Below, piece after piece: positions 36,294 through 48,486 of a DNA stretch of 64,000 nt. The number at the start of each line of letters is the position of its first letter. Position 1 is the first letter of the stretch. The notes under the pieces were generated by a model. The model was not told the origin of the DNA. It saw only the letters and a list, made by a program, of their open reading frames with translations, and made no database searches. The stretch comes from Diospyros lotus. Lineage: Eukaryota; Streptophyta; Magnoliopsida; Ericales; Ebenaceae. Both the position numbers and the translations under genes were made by a program. The stretch is taken from contig NC_068347.1 of the NCBI RefSeq assembly GCF_014633365.1, positions 12,491,655 through 12,555,654 of the forward strand, written 5' to 3'.

Positions 36294-39200
36294 TTCCACC
36301 CCCTTAAAAGAATTTCGTCCTCGAAATTCACTTCACCTTACTCTTCTGCCCAAGACAACCACATTCTTGAGCCATTTCTCAAATTCCCTTACTCAAGATT
36401 TCCATAGCTCAATCATTACTCACCCTTCCCTCGAGCTATCCCCACCTCGAGGTTCCGCCTTAGCTTTTAGTCCTCCAACTCTCGAGGACATTCATCAACC
36501 GATGGCATTTTGGCCTGCTGCCAAATCGCACTATTGGTTGTTGGTCACGTCTACTGCAACGATGTCCATCACTTGATGGATTTCAACTACCTCAAAGCAT
36601 TACTTCGTAGTCCACTTCCCATTTTCCACACCAAACCCAAAACCAACCCACGGTAATGCCCATCAAACTCGACAACATTGCATCACAGATCAGTCAACAA
36701 TGATTTTACGCTGATCAAACACAGCAACGTCTTAGCACTGATTAATCACAACAATGTCACTTCTAATGCCCATCAGGCACTCTGACACCTATTCCACCGT
36801 GGCATTCCGACATCAATCACATACATCCATAGCTTGAGTCGATCCTCATGGTAACTTTTCATTACCTATCAACTATAACCATGCTCGCACTATATGGGAA
36901 GCAACCATTTGGCTCTTTTAGCCATACTCGACCATTCACCACATGGTCTGCTACTTTGACTAACCGACCTTCACCTATCGCCAACTTATGCATAACCCAC
37001 ATACTGATACACCATAGTGGGTAACTTCATGTTTCTACCAATAACGTGCACTACTCGAGTCCACGCCTCAAGCTTAACACAACACGTGCCATACCACTTC
37101 TTAAATTTCACAGGTTGTCTCAACCATCACGACCACAATCTTGGCTTAGCTTTTTCACTCATTACTTTGCCATTCATTGAATAGGTTACTAATCCCCGAG
37201 ACATTCTGGTTTCTCCTGGATTCTTCTTATACCTTCCACTTCCATTGGAGTCACATCACGTGGTTGGCAACAAGGTTGGCTCTAATGCCATTATCGTCGG
37301 ATAAGACGGCCTCTTGCCATCGCTAGTCACCACATCTAGTCGCCACTGCGACTCCAAAGCCACAGTGCCACTGACTGACTACTCTCACGACGCAGCACAA
37401 CCATGGCCAACCGCTGCTTGTCGTTGCTGCTATCACCGGTAAGCGCTTTCGAACGCCACCGGCCACTCTCAACTGGTCACTGATCGGCTCCACTACCTGC
37501 TTTCTTTCACAACCCTTAGCCTTAACCACGAGGTTAATTTTCAACAGTTACCCACTCACCAGGGCATACCCCTAACTGTATCACACATAGCTATCGGGTG
37601 ATCTCATTAGCACCGAAACCTCATTCATGGAGGCCAATCTCATTCTTATGAATTATTCATTTGAGCTTTCAATACCCATTGGTGAATCTCAAATTCGCCC
37701 TTAACATCCATCTAATCCACTCCATTAGATTTTGTTGAATTATCAGGCTCACAGCCAACACAACATTCCTCTAAGCACTACTCTAGCTGTAGAAATCCTC
37801 TCAAGCTTAACAGCTCGGCAGCCCCCCTATTAGCTCTGCAGCTCGGCCTTCTGCCAGCTCGACAGTATGGCCCTCCGTCAGCTCGGCAACATGACCATTA
37901 ACCAGCTCGGCCTTCTGCTAGCTCGTCTACACACCTCTTGGTAGTTCGGCCTTTCGCTAGTTCATCTACACGCCCTCCAGATAGCTCTGCCTTCCGCCAG
38001 TTCGGTAACTCGACCTTTCACTAGCTTGGCCCTCCGCCAGCTCGGTAACATGGCCTCCATCAGCTAGACAGCTCGGCCTTCCGCTAATTAGGTAGCTCGC
38101 TAAGAAGCAACACTCAATCAAGCTCATCCCTGCTCCGACTAACCACCTTCAAAACTTCAAATCTTTTTCTCAAACCGATCGATCTGACTACCAGATCTCG
38201 CTGGACCCTCATATTAGTGGCATACACAGCAATCAACAAGGCCTTACGTTCACAATCCTCGAGCCTCACATTCCCAACATTGCCATTACATGTGCTTTCA
38301 TTTGGAAATCGATCCTATGTCACAACTGGAAATCCATCCATTGCTACATGAGGATGCCTCCTCATTTTCACATCGACACATTCAGGATTAACACTCGACT
38401 ATGCAACTGTGACCCTTCACAGATTCCTCAACCATGCCTTAGCCACATGTTCAGCCTATCACAACTCACATCCCGACTCACGTCATCGGTTTAGAGATCC
38501 ATATACCTGAAACCCTCTCACATTCAGTATTCCAATCTCATAGTTGGCTTTCATCTCATAAGTCCCACCCTCCACGGCACTTACTTCACATGACATCCTG
38601 GGGTCACTTGCTAACTCTTCCAATTATCCCTATATTCCCACACCACATAGGGTCACATTGGGCCCATCACCCTAATTTACCATATCAACCACAATCAACT
38701 CTAGCCACAAATGCGCTAAGATCCTTTAACAAGGAGTATCATCACAAGACTTGCCATGATTCCATAAGTCCTCACTCAACATTGAACTTAGGCTTAGCCC
38801 GAAAGTAACCTATAGTTCGCTCCAGGTCTTTAGCGTCTAATCATCTCCACTACAGACATGGGTACTCTCCACAGAGGGTCGCGGTCCCTCATTATGAGCT
38901 AACCCAATAGCCACCGACCATCTACATCTGCATCAGTGGTCCCTAATATTAAACCAGTCACTGGTAGGCATCCCTGTAGCATTATTCCATGCTAGAGCCA
39001 TTCCTCGTTCCTTGGGTTCCACTCTCTTTAGACATCTCGAGACACCACATGGTCTTAACATGAGATGAACCATTTCAACACCGCTTCACTACCACAAAGG
39101 ACTTAACCCGTACTTGGGCCTTTATGCACTTCGCCCATCTTGGCCTCCATGCACTTACCCGACTCGCAAGTCTCAACTTCTGAACTAAGCTCGCCCTTCG

Positions 39201-40940
39201 ACATTAAGCAACTAATCACCTCGATCCCCAGGACACTGCTATTGATCGAGCTACCCTAGCTCCTCGATCACCTTGACCTTCACGAAAATTATCAGTCCTA
39301 CAAAACTTAGACCATCACCCGACACAATTCCTATAGTGCAACTCTAACTCTTCGGCATCTGATTGTCACTTACAATTCACTATGTTGCTCCGTCCATTGG
39401 CCACCCGCCTTAACCACGAGCTAATCCTCTAGTCCTCTACCACATGGTCCATAACACCAGTCCGTCACTACGAGCCTTGCACCCGTAGCATTAACGCTAC
39501 ATTAAGCCTCCACGAGCTACGATGATTCTACCACCATCTAACGAAAGCCATCTTACTTGGTTATCCTTGACTTGATAACCTCAGGCTCACCCCATGAGCC
39601 TTACTCCTCAAGACTTTGTATCTCTTACAACCTAAGAGCATCACAACAATCCAACTCTTACAGCCTCACGATCTTACCCCATAAGATCATACTTCATGGC
39701 TTGCAACCACAATCCGAAAGATCTAACTTTCTATATCAATGGATGCTGATCCATCACACACCACTTTGCCACCAGGCTCATCCCAAAGCTTGACTACTTC
39801 AGGTTCCGGCACCCACCGTCTAGAGCACATACTGTCACCCTCTAGGTGGATCGAGACCTCACGTCTCCCCTTGCATACCCACATATGCATTCAGTCACTA
39901 CACCTAGCTCGGCCTTCCTACACGCCTTACTTGAGCTTTCCTGACTTTGGAATCACAACCTGGGGCCTCTACATCTCTCTACATGCCCCTGCCCACTCGG
40001 GCATCCGAAGTTGGCATTTCCTATGTGTGCATAGCCCATGGATATCCTGTTGCCACAACTCATCACCCTCAGCCCACATACCCATTCATACCCCTTATTG
40101 GGTGACCTCGTCTTCCCAACAAGGATCTCATGACCTTAGGCATCATCCCCGACCCTAAGCATCATGATGAGGGTCTATTCACCTCTCATCTCCTAACCTT
40201 AGGCATCCCACCAGACCCCAAGCGTCACCATGAGAGTTTTGATTGACCCTTCATCTGTCAATCACATGAATGGTTTGCTGGCCTTTCTCAATACGAATTT
40301 CTAATCCTTATAGCTTTCGCACGCATATTTACACATGCCTAACTCATACATTCCCAATCTGGATTACCCTGAATCCCAGCTCGACTCACTAGGGACTTTC
40401 CATCTCATACAAATGCCCGCTAGGGTCTACTTGCCACACACCTATCCTTTCCTCGGATAGACCTCGTTTCATAATGAAACCATCTAGGGTCCACTCATAC
40501 CCTAAGTACATCCCCTCCGAGATCATCATAACAATACGATCACCTCGTACCACATGCATCTAATATGCATACTTCACACCCGACTCCTCTTAGAGTCCTT
40601 CCGAAGGCTACTTACATCATGCCTACCCTGGCCATGACATGCATATGCATTACATGCACACCCCACTCAAAGCCTCTCTGCAATTAACCTTACCCCCTTC
40701 TTGGGCTCGCCACCTAGCCTGCTGACGACTCATTTCCTTGAGCCTCAAGCTAACTTCCACTTCAGCTCACTCTATGTTAAACACCGAAGCCTTATCACAC
40801 CACTCCTAAGTGAAAAGCTATATTCCCTTAATCATGCTTGGCCAATCCCCGCCATAGGGACTCTCCACTAATCCCCTCTAGGATTAGTTATGCCTCAAAC
40901 TCTCCTTGCCCCTTCATGGCTCTTGTCATAACTCAACTTC
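36294..40940 (-). mobile_element. K4: internal region, non-coding
   Basis: Runs from the polypurine tract (minus CTTTTAAGGGGGTGGAA) to a deletion breakpoint at about 40940 that removed the last part before the PBS, the PBS itself and the LTR end. It is colinear with the K5 internal region but shorter in the 37 kb part and with an extra minisatellite at 37.8 kb. There is no retroviral domain. Two imperfect copies of a CTTAGGCATC-type phrase at 40130-40240 recur in the other copies. Confidence 0.8.
37805..38105. repeat. Degenerate CAGCTCGG minisatellite
   Basis: Roughly ten irregular units containing CAGCTCGGCCTTCYGC or close variants, mostly about 30 bp apart. The homologous position in K5 (near 57400) lacks the array, so it arose in this copy or lineage. 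Confidence 0.8.
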
Positions 40941-42386
40941 GTGAATAATCGACTAGTGAATAATCGATCGGATTACTCACATGACAAACCAACAACTGAA
41001 GGGTTAGACTATGTTTCATCATGAAATGCCCTAGGTGGGGACTAGGTTTTATCCTTCCCTTCACTCCACTCGAGGGATCAGACCCAAACATAGACAAGAA
41101 AACACAGCAGAACGGAACTTGAAACCAGAGTGAGCTTCACCTTTCTTCAACTCGTCTCATAGCAAGCCAAAGGTGACCCAGGCACAAAGCTAGCATATCA
41201 AAAATCTGTTGAGTACTGGGGATTTATGGGAACATACCCTTTTGGTCATTACCTAATCCGAACCCAGCTCCACCAACTAAAGCCATAAACAACAAGCAAT
41301 TTCACAAACACCTATCACTTTATGATAATTACAACAACTAAATACATCTAGTGCTCAACAACATATTCATTCACACACAAGGGTATATGTACATACCACC
41401 ATATGAATACATTCAAGAGATAATAAAATACACAAACTCGGGCAACACCGCTAGTTGCCACAATAGTCTCCCGGCACCATCCCTGCTTGCATCTAGACTT
41501 GCATCATCTACAACATGATGTAAAACCTCATGAGTCATAAAGACTTAATAAGGGTGCAATACATAAGTAAATGAAGCATGAGAGAGCATGTAATGCAAAA
41601 ACACAATGAAACATGGGTAGTCTTCCAAGCCCTCATAACCTCCATAGATTAAGGCACCGACCAACCCTTTCCACCACACTAGACCTCCATATGGCCATAG
41701 GTATACTATAACTGATATCATGCAAACGTTAACCACTACATGCAACTCATAAAGAAACACTTACAAAGGTAAGCAAAACAACCACCCTCGAGGTCATTCC
41801 TTACCTGTCTCGAAGCCTCTCCTGCCTCGGCATAAACTCCAGCCTAAAACTCAAGCTTCTCTAGGATCACTGCCTTCCCGATGGAACCTAGATGCAAACA
41901 CACCAAAAACCAACTCCATTAACATTAGATATTAAACCAATGCCCTCAACTTCGCCATACGCCGCAAAACCACCCATCAACAAATTTCCTAACAACCCCG
42001 AGCAAGGATTTTATACACCTAACACTCATTTAACATTATCTCGCATAATGGATTAATTCAAAAGAAAATAACTCATTTACCCGAATCTAACCAAAGGAGA
42101 AAATCAGTTAAACGCCCACACTGGCGTTACCTCATTGGCCGCAAATCTTGCACCCAGATCTCTAATTTCAAGCCTCTGACATGCTTTTGACTATAATGAT
42201 TTCAACCCCGAAATGATTTCCTGACTTTTTCCCAAACTTTTTGGAATTTTCTAGCATTATTTTCCATATTTTTCTCCATTTTCCATATTTTCTTTATTTC
42301 TTTTCTTTTATTTTCTATTTTTTATTTATTTATTTTTCTCTTTTCCTTCCTCTTCCTCCTTCCTTCCAGCGCATCTTCTTCCTCTA
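40941..42386 (-). mobile_element. K4: 5' LTR, truncated at both ends
   Basis: U5-side LTR sequence joined directly to the internal region, with two copies of GTGAATAATCGA at the join (40941 and 40956). On the right it stops near 42386 inside the pyrimidine-rich tract and continues as the LTR of K5. The double hairpin is at 41514-41547. Confidence 0.8.
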
Positions 42387-44002
42387 CTTTACTCGGTCCA
42401 AACTTAGCTTCAACAACTCAAGCCACATATAAATCACGCAGACTCACAATCATCTATCACACTGGTGATTACAACAATTAGATACATCTATGCTCAACAA
42501 CACATACATTTACTCACAAGGGTATACATACACAGCACCACATGGCCACATACAAGAGATAATAAAATACACAACTCGGGCAACACCGCTAGTTGCCACA
42601 ACAGCTTCCCGGCGCCATCCCTGCTTGCATATGGACTTGCAGCATCTACACATGAGATGAAACCTCATGAGTCATAAAGACTTAGTAAGGGTGCAATGTA
42701 TGTAAATATGAATATAACCATGTTTATGTATGCCGAATGCATGCAAATGAGGTTAGGCCCACACATTCTCACAACTTACCAAGGTTTGAGGCACTAACCT
42801 ATCAACCTCCACAACACTAGTCCTCCATATGGCCACAAGTCCACTAGATCTCGCATCACGCAAGTGTTAACCACTACATGCAAATGCAACATAAAAACAT
42901 TATCAAACACATTTACCAACTTGCAAGGCCACCTCCACATGGGGCCATCCCTTACTTGGCTCGAAGCCTCATCCCTGCCTTGGGCGAGAACGCCAACCCG
43001 AACTTCAAACTCTTCTAGGATCATCGCCTCCAAGACGAACCTAAAGGCAAACACACACAAACCCAACTCCATTAACATCCGGCATTAAACCAATGCCCTC
43101 AACTTCACCACACATCGCAAAACCACCCGACAACAAATCAACAAAAATAACACCAACCATGCCATAACTGGCCATCAACAACTTTCCAAACAACCTCGAC
43201 ATAGGGTTTAATCCAACAAATAATTATTCTACATTAACTCGCTTAATGCAAATAATTTGGGAAGGAAAATCTCGCCATTTGCGCCCAAAATCTCGCTCTC
43301 ACACCTCCAGCACGTTCTTCAAGCCCATAATAATTTCCATAAATTCCTCCAATTTTTTGGGATTTTCTAGCTATTTTCCCCTTATTTTCTCATTTTCTTT
43401 TCATTTTTTTTTCTTTTATTTTATTTTCCTTTTTTCCCTATTTTCTTCTTCCTCATGCGTTCCTTCTTCTTCTCTCCTCCATGCGCGCATAGCGCCTAGA
43501 CCAGCACCTCTAGCCGCCCGCTGCCTGGCTTGTACACTCGCTGCCGCTCGCAACACCGCCTCCGGCTGCCTTCGACTGCATCGCGGCCATCCTTGCTGGC
43601 TGCCACCGTCGCAGCAACACACGGCCGACAGCTCCCCTGCGCGCTGCAACCCGTGTCAGCCATGGCCGACCCCGAGCTCCTGGCCGCCACTTCCTCCGTG
43701 CGCCTCCGGCCACTGGCCATGCACCTCCGACTGTTGTGAGCCACGCTGGCTTAGCCATCTGCGCCACCAGCCCACTGCAACCAGCTTCCTCGCGCGCATC
43801 TCTGCGCACTGCAACTCCAGCACGCAAACCGCCATTGTTGCCGCTGGTTCAGCCTTTACTGGCCGTCGTTGCTACCTGCATCGCCCACGCCAGCCGTCAT
43901 CATCGCGAGTTGCTCTGCCCTACATTGCCTTCAGCCACAGCAACCATGGCCTCTTCCATCGGATGCTGATGCTTCATCATTGGCCACGGCAGCCATTGAT
44001 TG
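42387..44002 (-). mobile_element. K5: 3' LTR, first part
   Basis: From the ACTCGGTCC phrase the sequence matches 61511-63177, the K5 5' LTR. The U5 end (about 320 bp) is missing at the fusion with K4. At 43998-44002 is GATTG, the left TSD of the chimeric insertion; the LTR resumes at 54465. The 253-aa plus-strand ORF at 43246-44007 is antisense and low-complexity. Confidence 0.87.
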
Positions 44003-44230
44003 TGTAACATCCCGTTCGAGCGATAGGAAGATCCGAAACAACTTATCCTGATGAGCCTACACGAACTTCCCAGGGGGGTCACCCATCCCTGGATTATCCC
44101 AGGTTAAGCGTACGCTTAACTTGGGAGTTCTTTGCCAACATTCAGCCCAAAAGGTATCCAGCTGGTGTTGTTTCCTTTCTTACACTATTCTCGATATATA
44201 CTAACTTCTCTGGGCTCTCGGGGTATTACA
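44003..44230 (-). mobile_element. Cassandra TRIM LTR with 5S-like promoter
   Basis: This 228-bp LTR on the minus strand begins TGTAATACCCCGAGAGCC and ends GAACGGGATGTTACA. Its centre is related to 5S ribosomal RNA, the defining trait of Cassandra, a terminal-repeat retrotransposon in miniature found across vascular plants and thought to be transcribed by RNA polymerase III. It is the 3' LTR of the chimeric insertion. Cassandra encodes no protein, so it depends on another element for particles, reverse transcriptase and integrase. Confidence 0.92.
44059..44133 (-). promoter_or_regulatory. 5S rRNA-like internal promoter region
   Basis: The minus strand reads AAGAACTCCCAAGTTAAGCG, then after an interval GGGATGGGTGACC and CCTGGGAAGTTCGTGT. 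These match the middle and 3' part of plant 5S rRNA, including the A-box (AAGTTAAGC) and C-box (GGATGGGTGACC) segments. In this copy the A-box is extended into a perfect 18-bp palindrome, GTTAAGCGTACGCTTAAC (44103-44120). It is not a 5S gene: the 5' third is absent. Confidence 0.9.
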
Positions 44231-44246
44231 TTCTCCCCCCCTTAAG
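44231..44246 (-). other. Cassandra polypurine tract
   Basis: The minus strand reads GCTTAAGGGGGGGAGAA just before the LTR start. GGGGACGTCATGAGC upstream resembles the GAGGACGAAATTC that precedes the K and L PPTs. Confidence 0.85.
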
Positions 44247-44428
44247 CTCATGACGTCCCCGTTATGCGACCTTACAACTGGTCCCAGATCTCTCCCCCCT
44301 TGCATGGCCGATGTGGGATTCTCCTAAGGTGCCTACACGCACCCCCCATAAGGGCCTCACACCCCCCTCGGGACTCAGCCTCCTCGTTGAGGTTTGCCCC
44401 ACCACCGCGCTCAAAGGCTCGAGGGTCG

Positions 44429-44442
44429 GCTCTGATACCAAC
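44429..44442 (-). other. PBS (tRNA-iMet) at the K-Cassandra join
   Basis: Minus strand GTTGGTATCAGAGC. Upstream of it lies the K LTR end (GAGTCGTTATA, with the final CA mutated to TA); downstream lies Cassandra sequence (CGACCCTCGAGCC). Confidence 0.92.
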
Positions 44443-45304
44443 TATAACGACTCGCTCCTACTTATGGGCGCCACCGGTAAATAATCAACCGGATTACTCA
44501 CCCAACAAACCACAACTGAAGGGTTGGACTATGTTTCAACAGGAAATGCCCTAGGTGGGAACTAGGCTTCGTCCTTCCCTTCGCTCCACTCAGGAATCGG
44601 TCCCAACTCAAATAAGAAAAATCCAACGGACCAAGACCCGAAACCCGAGTGAGCTTCACCTCTCTTCAGCTCACCCCATAGCAAGCTAGAGGTGACCCAA
44701 GCATAAAGCTAGCATACAAACACTTCGCTGAGTATTGGGGATTTATGAGAACATACCTTGCTGATCTTGACTCGGTCCGAAACTTGGCTTAACCGACTAT
44801 GCCACATTCAACAAGCAATCTCACAATCATCTATCCCATTGATGATTTACAACAATTAGATACATCTACGCTCAATAACACACACATTTACTCACAAGGG
44901 TATACATACACAACGCCCACCTGGCTACATACAAGCAATAATAAAATACATAACTGGGGCAACACAGCTAGTTGCCACAACGGCCTCCCGACGCCACCCC
45001 TGCTTGCATCCGGACTTGCATCATCTACACATGAGGTAAAACCTCATGAGTCATAAAGACTCAGTAAGGGTGCAATGCATGTAAATATGAATATAATCAT
45101 GTTTATGTATGCCAAATGCATGCAAATGAGGCTAGGCTCACACATCCTCACAACCCACCAAGGTTTGAGGCATCAACCTATCAGCCCCACCACTAGTCCT
45201 CCTTATGGCCACAGGTCCACTAGAGCTTGCATCACACAAGATGTAACCACTACATGCTAATGTAACATAAAAACATTATCAAACACATTTACCAACTTGC
45301 AAGG
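44443..45304 (-). mobile_element. K6: 5' LTR, U5-side part
   Basis: Colinear with 61186-62047 of the K5 5' LTR. It is interrupted after CAAGG (45300-45304) by the Athila-type element and resumes at 52623. Confidence 0.9.
45030..45063 (-). repeat. Double hairpin in K6 LTR
   Basis: CATGAGGTAAAACCTCATG followed by GAGTCATAAAGACTCA, as in the other K LTRs. Confidence 0.7.
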
Positions 45305-46866
45305 TGATGTGTGATTTTATGCACAATTAATTCGGGCAAGTGTACTCTAGTCAAATTTGCATATAGTGATGAAAAGATGTCGATCCCACGAGGACTAGAT
45401 CACAATACCAAAACGATTTTAAATTAACCTAAGTTGAACCAATTAATTAATCAATGAATCAAAATGAAAATAAATGGAAAACTAGATTCTTTGTGAGAAA
45501 AATTAATTAATAAATGCACTAGGGTTTAGATTTCATTTAATCTAGGTTATGGAATTATCTATTCAATCCAATTCAAAACCACAAATACATTTATAGTATT
45601 TTATAATTATTTGCATGTGATGGTGGATTTCCCTCAATTAATTAATAAGCTTTCTCAAGTCATATTAATCCTTTATTAATTCAATTTCACTGTCAGATTT
45701 CTGAGCAGATATCAATGAAATAAATAAGTATTAAGTTCTTTGGAAACCTCTAATCTCGGAAGGGGATTTGACTCACTAAGCTTCCTCGATTCCCACACAT
45801 GAGCTAATCATCTTTCGATCTCATAGTCAAACACGTGATTTATATTGCCTACGATCTAATTTATAACAATTTTTTAGTCAATCATGCATAAATCATTAAA
45901 TCATTAAAAGGTGGCCAATCTTTTAAAGCATTAAACACAACAATATAAATTCCTCATGCAAATAATAATCGGGTTTTGAATCGAACCAAACAAATACTCA
46001 CATAATTCCAGAATTAAAATCCATCCAAACCCTAGCTAAAATAAATTAACTAGACATTATTAACATAAAAATAAAAACAGAAATTAAATGAATGAAACAG
46101 AGAGGCTCCCTGTCCCAGATCTGAAACAGATCTGGGCGCGGCTGCTGGCTCCAATTTTTGTATTGTTCGCGACTTCAATTTCCTCTTTTGTGTCCACTAC
46201 TTCTCTTCTTCAATCTCACTGTGTGCGGCTTCCCAATTGCTTCGTTGTGCGCCGTTCCAAGCCTCTTCTGTTTTAATCTCCAATTCCTTTCAATCGTGTG
46301 CGCGGCTCCCAGCCTCCTCACCTTTTATTCCATGTTCACATATTAATATATATATATATATATGCATGACATGGGCCGCCCTAGCCAAGCCCAATTCAAG
46401 CCACTTCTTTTGATTTGTTTAATAATATATATATATATATATAAAAATATAAATATGCACATGGCATTCACGCTACTGCCAATTACTATATATATATATA
46501 TAAAATAGTTAGGTTATTATAATATTATATATAAATAATATAAGATAAAATATAATATATATGAAATAATATATATAATATTTAATATACTATTAAATAT
46601 AATAACTTTAATTATATTATAATATTAGTTATTTAAAATATTTATTTATTTTTTTAATTTATAATATTAATTATAAAATTAACTTTATAATATATATTTT
46701 TTTTTCTTTTTACGCCCAAATCTTCGAATTTATTTCCTTTGTTGGATTCCTACAAAACAAGAATAAAACAATGTAAAATTCATATAAACACACATTTATG
46801 TAGGAAAAATAGTACAAGGTTAAGATAAAAAATAAATAAAATTATGTATATAATTAAGTCCTATCA
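45305..46866 (-). mobile_element. O: 3' LTR
   Basis: 1562 bp, nearly identical to 51065-52617. On the minus strand it starts TGATAGGACTT and ends ACACATCA. It includes the GTCCTCGTGGGATCGACATC block typical of Athila/Tat LTRs and several TA microsatellites (46340-46362, 46424-46442, 46484-46502). The two 62-aa ORFs at 46088-46346 are chance. Confidence 0.93.
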
Positions 46867-46912
46867 AATACCCCCACACTTAACCTTTTGCTTGTCCTCA
46901 AGCAAAGTAGAG
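46867..46912 (-). other. O: polypurine tract
   Basis: The minus strand reads GCTTGAGGACAAGCAAAAGG then TTAAGTGTGGGGGTATT immediately before the LTR start TGATAG. It is the canonical plus-strand primer region of Athila/Tat elements. Confidence 0.88.
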
Positions 46913-47834
46913 AAGAAATACAAAATAAACATTTTATTTTCATGCTAGGCCAAAATCAAGAATTCCAATAACATATCAACGCATAATTAATCACAAAATT
47001 GGTTACCATACATATTATCATATCAACTCTAAATCCAAAAGTATTAATTGAAAGAATTAGTCATACAAAATCATCACTTTTGATGCCATGCATACTTCAA
47101 AATTAATTTATGAAATCTTGTAACTAACACAATTGAATCATGCAATAGCCTTCTTGCAATCACTTCTCTCCACTACTACAAACATAAGGAGTAATAGGGA
47201 TGATTTTTTTTTTTTTTTTGAATCAATCTTTTCTAAGCATTACTTGGCTTTTGACGCGAATGTCGACATTTTGTGATGAAGACACCCGGTTATTCTCCTA
47301 AATAATTGCTTAGAATGCATTTGCATACTCATATTTTGAACTACCGTTTGACGTGAAGGATGATGCAGGAGCATACTGTCAACCCCCAGTTACTACTAAG
47401 TAGCTCAAAACATAGGAGTAGATAAATAGCAATAACATTTTTTTTTCTTTTTTTATTTTTTTTGCTTTTTTTTTTTTTTCATCCCATTTTACTTCAACTC
47501 TGTTTAGGCCTAGTTTCAAGAAATAATCACAATATTATTCTCACATAATCAATCATGCATAATCACAAAATCCCATGAATTTTGTCAAGAAGCATATATT
47601 TCAACCATCATGATAATCCAGCATAGTCAATTCCTTTTCCTTAACACTGTTACATCTAGAATCAATAATCAAATAGAACAGTTCCCAATTTTGAATTAAC
47701 TATGCATTGAACCAAAGTTAATATAGGAAACATGAAATCGGCCTAAACATGAAAATAAAACATTTTTTTTTCAAGAAAATCATCATTTATGCACATTATA
47801 TATTTCTTCTTTCTTTTTCTTTTTCTTTCAAAAA
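46913..47834 (-). mobile_element. O: 3' untranslated internal region
   Basis: A/T-rich, non-coding, with homopolymer T runs (for example 47207-47220 and 47460-47480). I see no gene or other element. Confidence 0.75.
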
Positions 47835-48486
47835 AATTGAGAATTATTGAATTTCCCTTTTCATGAGCAGGAACAAATTTTAAATGCCAAGAACAAGGTC
47901 GTGGGCGTGGTCCATTTTAAAAAAAAGAAAAAATGTTGTCCATCCAAAAGAGACAAGTTGTTGCCTTTGGATGTTCCTTCTTTTTCTTCAAAAGCCAAGC
48001 CACCAAGTCATGAAAAGGAAAAGTTGATAAGGGTGTTGAGGGAGCAAAAGAAAGGAATTGGATTGAGAGTTGTTAGCATTCAAGGAATAAGTCCATCAAT
48101 TGGCACGAACAAAGTTTTAATGGAAGAAGGATTCAAGCCTCCGTGAAGATGGAAACTTAGTCAAGCTAATGACTATAAAGAAGCGCTTGATGGGAGGCAA
48201 CCCATTCGAAATATTATTTATTTTTTTTTCTTTTTATTTTTCTTAATTTTTAGAATATTCTTGGATTGATTTCTTATTTCAATTTTTTTTTTCTTCTTTG
48301 TAGGACTTGTTGAATCCAAAAATCCAGCCCATCTTCTTCAAAAGAATAAGGCCAACAATCTTCAAGCATTTCAAGAAGGTCTACATCAGGGGAGTATTGC
48401 TTTTCTTTTCTTTTTTTCTTATTTTTAAACATTGGGGACAATGTTTAATTTAAGTGTGGGGGTGGGAAATTCAATAATTCTCAATT
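47835..48486 (+). mobile_element. Inverted segment of O bounded by 23-bp inverted repeats
   Basis: Arms 47835-47857 and 48464-48486 are exact complements (core TTGAGAATTATTGAATTTCC). Between them the coding and 3' landmarks run on the plus strand, opposite to the rest of O: a reverse transcriptase N-terminal remnant, then the post-integrase phrase AAGCGCTTGATGGGAGGCAA, then CATTGGGGACAATG and TTAAGTGTGGGGG. Everything from early reverse transcriptase to the end of integrase is deleted. Confidence 0.8.
47847..48146 (+). pseudogene. Reverse transcriptase N-terminal remnant
   Basis: The peptide contains HEKEKLIRVLREQKKGIG and ISPSIGTNKVLMEEGFKPP, which correspond to the region just before and at the start of Athila/Tat reverse transcriptase (the 'LRVLREHKKAIGWTI..IKGISPS' block). 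It stops at that point; no catalytic YxDD region is present. It also repeats the PSKRDKLLPLDVPS phrase that ends the minus-strand gag-pro frame, so the junction region is present twice in opposite orientation. It cannot encode an active enzyme. Confidence 0.8.

Larger units (their letters stand above)
44231..44442 (-). mobile_element. Cassandra internal region
   Basis: The 212 bp hold only the PBS, a short non-coding spacer with the GAATCCCACATCGGCC-type block common to TRIMs, and the PPT. There is no ORF of note. Confidence 0.9.

Noticed and set aside
44059..44133. A 5S rRNA gene
   Set aside because: Only the middle and 3' part of 5S is present, inside a 228-bp LTR with TG...CA ends, PPT and PBS, which is the Cassandra arrangement.
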